Assembly: GCF_024741815.1 (NCBI RefSeq) | Contig: NZ_CP102951.1 | Coordinates: forward strand, 4,230,001 to 4,294,000 | Reading direction: 5' to 3' | Length of the DNA stretch: 64,000 nucleotides | From: Pseudomonas sp. LS1212 | GTDB lineage: Bacteria; Pseudomonadota; Gammaproteobacteria; Pseudomonadales; Pseudomonadaceae | Shown: positions 60,198-64,000 of the stretch, piece by piece | How the letters are laid out: each line of letters opens with the position of its first letter | Position numbering within the stretch: the stretch's first letter is position 1 | The notes under the pieces: generated by a model | Database searches by the model: none | The model's input: only the letters and a program-made list of their open reading frames with translations | Told to the model about the DNA's origin: nothing | Program-made: the position numbers and the translations under genes

Positions 60198-60425
60198 ATG
60201 GCCGCCATGAAGTTGCCAACCACTGAACCCCAACTGCTGACCGTCAATCAACTGTGTGCCGCGTTGTGCATGGGCCGCACGAAGGCTTATCAGTTGATGG
60301 ACACTGGCGTTATCGCTTACCTGATGCTGGGCGGCGTGCGCCGCGTACCAATTTCCGAAGTTGCGCGCATTGTTGGCGAAGCCAAGCGGGCAGCCAAACA
60401 GGCGCTGATCGCGGAACTGCTGTAA
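60198..60425 (+). CDS. AlpA/excisionase-like small DNA-binding protein
   Basis: A 75-aa protein with a winged-helix/MerR-like DNA-binding pattern: LLTVNQLCAALCMGRTKAYQ (helix-turn-helix) followed by LMDTGVIAYLMLGGVRRVPI (wing), as in excisionases and AlpA regulators of integrative elements. It is the first gene of the inserted region, upstream of the replication protein. AAGG precedes the ATG by ten bases. Likely role: control of excision or of the replication gene (inference). Confidence 0.8.
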   Translation: MAAMKLPTTEPQLLTVNQLCAALCMGRTKAYQLMDTGVIAYLMLGGVRRVPISEVARIVGEAKRAAKQALIAELL

Positions 60426-60451
60426 GGGCCGGGAGAATCTGGCGGAATAAA

Positions 60452-60488
60452 AAACCCTCTCAGCGAAGACGTTTAACCGAGAGGGTTT
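60452..60488 (-). terminator. Inverted repeat between the excisionase-like gene and the replication gene
   Basis: Ten-base perfect arms AAACCCTCTC and GAGAGGGTTT with a 17-base loop. The U-rich tail (TTTTTTATT) is on the minus strand, so as an intrinsic terminator it would act on leftward transcripts; on plus the tail is only TTTCG. Confidence 0.6.
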
Positions 60489-60545
60489 CGAGGGTTTACT
60501 ATCAATGCAACACCGCCACTAGGAGACACTAGGAGCAAACACATT

Positions 60546-62462
60546 ATGGCTGATACCACTGAAGTTGTACACACCAAGTCAGCCCTGGCTTTCCTGGAAA
60601 AGTTCACGGTCGGGCTGACCGGCTTCCTGCAAGTTGAAGCTATCACGCCCAAGATGTTCGAAGGCGACAAGCCAGATATCAAACGGAAAACAGTGTCAAT
60701 CGACAACATCGACGACTTGGCCGGGTTCGTTGAAGAACACCAAAACCGTAACTTACACTTCACTTTCCTGAAAAACTCACAGGGTAGCGGCGCGGACGGT
60801 GCCGCCTGTAGGGACGACATTACCGGGTGTTATTACCAGGTGAATCTGATTGCTACAGATCCGCCAGAGGGCGCGACCCTGGACGAGCAACACACGCACC
60901 TGGCCAAAGAGCACGAGCGCCTGTGCCGGCGGGTCGATGCCTTCCGGTTGGTGCCGACCTTCGTTATCGACACGGGCGATGGGGGCCTCCAATGTTTCTG
61001 GGAGGCGGACAAGCCCGTATCGGTGGCCGAAGTCGAGGCTGTCAACAAGCGACTGTGCCGGCACTTCAAGGCATCTGACGCCTGTTGGCGCGCGCGGCTG
61101 CCGTACACGACCAACTGGCCCGGCTACGTAGAGCTGGCGAAAGGCAGGACGGCGGTGGAGTCCTGTCTGATCGAGCAGAACGATAACGTCTATGGTCCCG
61201 TTGCCTTCAGGTTCCTGACGGCCAAGGCCGGCACCGCCGGTTTGCAACCTTTTCCCGGCGACATGCTGGACGCGGTTCAAGCCTGCCTCGAAGTCGCCCG
61301 CAAACCGCAACCGGAAATGGCTATCGGGGCTGCGCTTAGTGGTATGGCTGCTGCCTGCGGCAGTTTCTATAAACTGGAAGATGGTACGCGGCTGAACGCA
61401 TACATCCTGTGCATCGCGAAAACGGGACTCGGTAAGGATAAGCCGTTAAAGCTCGCCGAGAAGATCGGCAAGCTGGCGCAGGCGAAACTCATCGATGCAC
61501 CGGGATCGGGTCAAGGCCTGGAAGACGTACTGGTCAGCAATATCGCGACCTATTGCGTCGCGGACGAAATCGCCCATTTCTTTTCGGTCAACAACGAGGA
61601 AAAAGCCGCGCCCTATTTACGCGAAAACAACCGCAAGATACTCGCGCTTTACTCGGCGGGTAGCGGTGAAGTACGGCAACGGGCGTTAGCGGGCAAGGAA
61701 CCCAACACCATCCCGCATCCAGCCTTTAACCTGTTCGGGGTCACCACGCCGGAGAAATTCGGCACGGCGTTTACGCCCGATAATTTTGCCGATGGGTTGG
61801 CAGGTCGAATCTCCTACGTCTTCACCGACAGCAACCCGGCGATACGGCGGATCAAGAAGGAATTAACCCTGCCGGATTCGTTCAAGGCTAAAGCGCTTAA
61901 AATTTCCAAGAAGGCTGTATTCATGATGCTGATGGACGGGATCACCGTTCACGTTACCGATGCAGCGGACGCGATCATTGACGGGTTGACCCAGGAATTC
62001 GACCAGCATAGCCGGGTTGAAAATTCACCTTATGAAAGCGCGGTGTGCATGCGCAGCATGGAAAGGACCGAACGCATCGCGGGCGTGTTGGCCGTATGGG
62101 ACAACCCGGATAAACCGGTGATCGACGTGGCCCATATTCAATGGGCCGCACAGTTCGTTCGTGCGTCCAATACGATGTTGTTACGCCTTATCAATCAGTA
62201 CATGCAGCCACCGGGCGAACAGGCCGACGCGGCCAGATTGATGGCGATGCTGGATAGGGGTGGATTCAAAGGCCGCAACGCTAACGAAGTGGCGGCACTG
62301 AAGGAAGGCTTCGTGCCAAGGACTACGCTGATGCGCTTGTCCAACCTGCGGAAAAAAGCCTTCGATGCGGCCATCGATTACTTGGTGGGCCGCGATGATC
62401 TGGCCCAGAGCAGCTACGGGAACAAGGGCATGCGGGTACTGGGGCTGCCGGGCGAGGACTAG
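60546..62462 (+). CDS. DUF3987-type replication/primase-like protein
   Basis: A 638-aa protein. The N-terminal ~220 residues resemble a RepB/primase-like domain (FTFLKNSQGSGADG, then VPTFVIDTGDGGLQCFWEAD and LPYTTNWPGY). The central part is DUF3987-like, a helicase-type fold with a Walker A-like segment CIAKTGLGKDKPLKL in which Asp replaces the usual Ser/Thr, and FNLFGVTTPEKF. The C-terminus looks like a winged helix (MLDRGGFKGRNANEVAALKE). Proteins of this type initiate replication of plasmids, phages and integrative elements. An origin-like repeat region follows directly. Confidence 0.75.
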   Translation: MADTTEVVHTKSALAFLEKFTVGLTGFLQVEAITPKMFEGDKPDIKRKTVSIDNIDDLAGFVEEHQNRNLHFTFLKNSQGSGADGAACRDDITGCYYQVNLIATDPPEGATLDEQHTHLAKEHERLCRRVDAFRLVPTFVIDTGDGGLQCFWEADKPVSVAEVEAVNKRLCRHFKASDACWRARLPYTTNWPGYVELAKGRTAVESCLIEQNDNVYGPVAFRFLTAKAGTAGLQPFPGDMLDAVQACLEVARKPQPEMAIGAALSGMAAACGSFYKLEDGTRLNAYILCIAKTGLGKDKPLKLAEKIGKLAQAKLIDAPGSGQGLEDVLVSNIATYCVADEIAHFFSVNNEEKAAPYLRENNRKILALYSAGSGEVRQRALAGKEPNTIPHPAFNLFGVTTPEKFGTAFTPDNFADGLAGRISYVFTDSNPAIRRIKKELTLPDSFKAKALKISKKAVFMMLMDGITVHVTDAADAIIDGLTQEFDQHSRVENSPYESAVCMRSMERTERIAGVLAVWDNPDKPVIDVAHIQWAAQFVRASNTMLLRLINQYMQPPGEQADAARLMAMLDRGGFKGRNANEVAALKEGFVPRTTLMRLSNLRKKAFDAAIDYLVGRDDLAQSSYGNKGMRVLGLPGED

Positions 62463-62846
62463 GAAAAGGGCTTACGATCACGGAAAGGCCCGGAATAGAC
62501 GTGTTCCACCGGCATTGATCGTAATGATCGTACGTGATCGTAACGGGTTTACGATCACCGAAAGGCCCGGAATAGACGTGTTCTTTCTATATAGAGAGAG
62601 AGTGATAGTAGAACACACACACACGACGGTTTTTTATTAGCGTCGGTGGATAAATTGATTAGCGCCGGTGGCTAAATTTATTTTTTATCCATTTTTGGGT
62701 CCGTGGGCGTGTGTGGTTACGATCATACGATCAAAGGCCAAAAAAGGCCCTGTAGCCGCTCTGGCACGCGGGTTTCCGTGATCGTAAAAAAGTTACGATC
62801 AAAGCCGTGATCGTAAACGATCAGACACTTTTTTGGAGGCTCTGTG
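62463..62846. other. Repeat-dense, origin-like intergenic region
   Basis: 384 bp without a gene. It holds ten copies of TGATCGTAA/TTACGATCA-type sites (62472, 62516, 62525, 62535, 62549, 62717, 62725, 62779, 62793, 62808) plus a degenerate one at 62816; a 35-bp direct repeat (62471-62505 and 62549-62583; TTACGATCAC.GAAAGGCCCG then GAATAGACGTGTTC) with one mismatch; a pair TTAGCG.CGGTGG.TAAATT at 62637 and 62659, i.e. 22 bp apart; GA and AC simple-repeat runs; and an A/T-rich segment (62626-62697). This is the makeup of an iteron-type origin or a dense operator array. Confidence 0.7.
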
Positions 62847-63167
62847 ATGAAGGCGACAAAAATGATTCATCCGAGTCATGCCCGCGAAATCTTGAGCGAA
62901 GTAGACGCCGCCCGGTTGCGGCAGAGTGGCTGGCTCGAACTTGACCAAACAAAACCTGTCAGCAAGGGTGCCGCCTTTCAGCGGCGCTATCGCAAACGGC
63001 AGTTGATGCTGGGATTCAAGCAGTTTTCCGTTTGGCTGCCCGAGTCGGTATTTAATGCGTTGGCAGCTATGAAAAAACCGAAAGAAAGTTTTGCGGAATT
63101 GGTTGAGCGTCTAATTAATTCACCGAATAACACTGGCGAATATGATAGTGGAGAACACACAAAGTAG
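62847..63167 (+). CDS. Small basic protein, possibly ribbon-helix-helix DNA-binding
   Basis: A 106-aa protein. Basic centre FQRRYRKRQLMLGFKQFSVW followed by LPESVFNALAAMKKPKESFAELVERLI, which has the strand-helix-helix pattern of RHH regulators. GGAGG lies seven bases before the ATG at 62847, so that start is preferred to a GTG one codon earlier. It lies directly downstream of the TGATCGTAA array and is a candidate for the protein that binds it. Family not recognised. Confidence 0.65.
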   Translation: MKATKMIHPSHAREILSEVDAARLRQSGWLELDQTKPVSKGAAFQRRYRKRQLMLGFKQFSVWLPESVFNALAAMKKPKESFAELVERLINSPNNTGEYDSGEHTK

Positions 63168-63191
63168 AAAATCCCAAGCATATATTGGTGT

Positions 63192-63480
63192 GTGGTCGAA
63201 CGGCTCTATGGTGCGCCCGACAGGCTACTCAATTACAAAAAGACGAAGCGTAATGGAGTGGTAGAGCGTGTGCCTGGGATCGAAGCCGCCATCCGCTAGA
63301 CGCTGGTGATCGACGAGCTCGTGGATCAGGTAACCGCCATGCCGCTCAACGGGTAGCTCCGCCAATTGGCGGAGCTTGACGTGGATCTGAAGCAGGAGGG
63401 CTATACCGATATGGGTATACCCCAGCGAATACCACTTATCGGGTACTCCAGCCCGTACCGAAAATGCCGCTTTCCAACCT
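63192..63480 (+). other. Region between genes with a degenerate reading frame
   Basis: 365 bp separate the small basic protein from the recombinase. One frame reads VVERLYGAPDRLLNYKKTKR, then GIEAAIR-stop, IDELVDQVTAMPLNG-stop and LRQLAELDVDLKQEGYTDMG. It is protein-like in composition but interrupted by two stops (63297, 63354), so it may be a decayed gene. I cannot name a family, and chance cannot be excluded. Confidence 0.3.
63355..63376. promoter_or_regulatory. 22-bp perfect palindrome
   Basis: Half site AGCTCCGCCAA followed immediately by its exact reverse complement, with no spacer. It lies 157 bp upstream of the recombinase start. A perfect palindrome of this length suggests a dimeric protein-binding site or a strong cruciform-prone sequence. 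Confidence 0.6.
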
Positions 63481-63522
63481 ATACGAGTACAGCTATATTG
63501 AGTACAGGTATAACGGTACAGG
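63441..63522. promoter_or_regulatory. GTAC-containing repeats upstream of the recombinase gene
   Basis: GAGTACAG occurs at 63485 and 63500 (15 bp apart), a related CGGTACAGG at 63514, and inverted GTACTC at 63443 next to CCCGTACC. Together with ATATGGGTATACCCC at ~63410, these are candidate binding or crossover sites for the adjacent serine recombinase. Low certainty, from position and repetition only. Confidence 0.4.
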
Positions 63523-63532
63523 AGGATTCGCC

Positions 63533-64000
63533 ATGTTCATCCGAGCCTATCTCAGAGCTTCGACCGACGATCAGGACGCCAGCCGCGCCAAGGATGTGCT
63601 GATCCAGTTCGCTGCCGACAACGACCATAAGATCGCGGCCTTCTACACCGAGAACGAATCAGGCACCAAGCTCGAAAGGCCAGAGCTGTTCCGGTTGCTG
63701 GACGATAGCCAGGAAGACGATGTACTGCTGATCGAGCAGGTGGATAGGTTGTCCCGGCTATCTCAGGATGACTGGACCAAGCTCAAGGCTCAGATCGCGG
63801 CACGGAAGGTCACAGTGGTATCCATGGACTTGAGCACCAGTCACGCGGTGCTGAAGCCTGTCAAGGATCAGGATGACTTCACCAAGGGTATGATTGCAGC
63901 CGTCAACGGCATGCTGCTCGACATGCTGGCCGTGGTCGCCCGCAAGGATTATGACGATCGTCGTCGTCGTCAGGCTGAAGGGATCAAGCAGGCACAGGCC
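63533..64000 (+). CDS. Serine recombinase / resolvase (cut by window end)
   Basis: The first 156 residues of a resolvase-family site-specific recombinase. N-terminal catalytic region RAYLRASTDDQDASRAKD with nucleophile Ser10 and Arg8; then YTENESGTKLERPELFRLL, the conserved VDRLSRLSQDDW and, near the window edge, a basic helix DYDDRRRRQAEGIKQAQA that should lead into the DNA-binding domain. AGGAGG lies nine bases before the ATG at 63533. It resembles the small Pin/TnpR or plasmid-multimer resolvase group so far. The C-terminal part lies outside the window, so overall length and class are unknown. Confidence 0.9.
   Translation, partial: MFIRAYLRASTDDQDASRAKDVLIQFAADNDHKIAAFYTENESGTKLERPELFRLLDDSQEDDVLLIEQVDRLSRLSQDDWTKLKAQIAARKVTVVSMDLSTSHAVLKPVKDQDDFTKGMIAAVNGMLLDMLAVVARKDYDDRRRRQAEGIKQAQA

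Noticed and set aside
62580..62635. GA and AC simple repeats as a phase-variable tract of a gene
   Set aside because: No reading frame depends on them; they lie in the non-coding repeat region.
62365..62640. Short plus-strand frame crossing the end of the replication gene into the repeat region
   Set aside because: It overlaps the DUF3987 gene in another frame and its second half is the 35-bp repeats translated, so it is not a real gene.
63366..63602. Short frame overlapping the start of the serine recombinase
   Set aside because: Its C-terminal half is the recombinase start read out of frame; the recombinase frame has the ribosome site and catalytic motif.

Overview
The window is a stretch of Pseudomonas chromosome, most like the P. 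putida / P. fluorescens lineage. The evidence is the fused tyrA-aroA gene in a cmk-(tyrA-aroA)-hisC-pheA-serC-gyrA block, mupP next to ubiG, a CsrA paralogue in the position where P. putida carries rsmI, the order minCDE-rluA-apeB, prc followed by an EAL-CBS-GGDEF gene, and many copies of Pseudomonas-type REP hairpins. No rRNA, tRNA or CRISPR array was recognised.

Layout. 0-9 kb (minus strand): an overlapping aromatic amino acid / serine operon followed by gyrA. 9-14 kb: methylthioadenosine salvage (mtnA, deaminase), ubiG, mupP (peptidoglycan recycling) and an SDR. 13.8-21.6 kb (minus): a TenA/PqqC-like protein, a membrane GGDEF-EAL protein, an ABC exporter, a DsbA-family protein, trhO, bolA and a DUF2059 protein. 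21.7-31.3 kb: fumC, a broken quinone reductase, a DMT permease, a thiolase remnant, the polyphosphate kinase pap, mnmC, an ETHE1-like hydrolase, yheU, rsmI, ynfA and an SDR. 31.4-37.4 kb: a DUF3309 remnant, actP-yjcH, a betaine-type binding protein, a GH17 glucan enzyme and a frameshifted REP-associated transposase (RAYT) between two REP pairs. 37.4-42.4 kb: an envelope-lipid neighbourhood (alpha/beta hydrolase, MlaA-like protein, patatin, LpxL). 42.5-46.7 kb: minCDE, rluA, apeB. 47.1-53.6 kb: a GntR regulator divergent from an ABC uptake operon that also encodes an alkaline-phosphatase-superfamily enzyme and a HAD phosphatase. 53.7-59.5 kb: quinone oxidoreductase, prc, the EAL-CBS-GGDEF protein and a small XRE/unknown gene pair.

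From about 59.6 kb to the window end the character changes. An AT-rich tract with long imperfect repeats leads into an AlpA/excisionase-like gene, a DUF3987-type replication protein, an intergenic segment packed with ten TGATCGTAA-type sites plus 35-bp and 22-bp-spaced direct repeats, a small basic DNA-binding-like protein, and a serine recombinase cut by the window end. I read this as the left part of an integrated mobile element with its own replication module. It is the least ordinary part of the window.

Secondary themes are genome decay (quinone reductase with an internal deletion, thiolase tail, DUF3309 remnant, RAYT with two frameshifts) and dense dispersed hairpin repeats of two families, nearly all placed at gene 3' ends.
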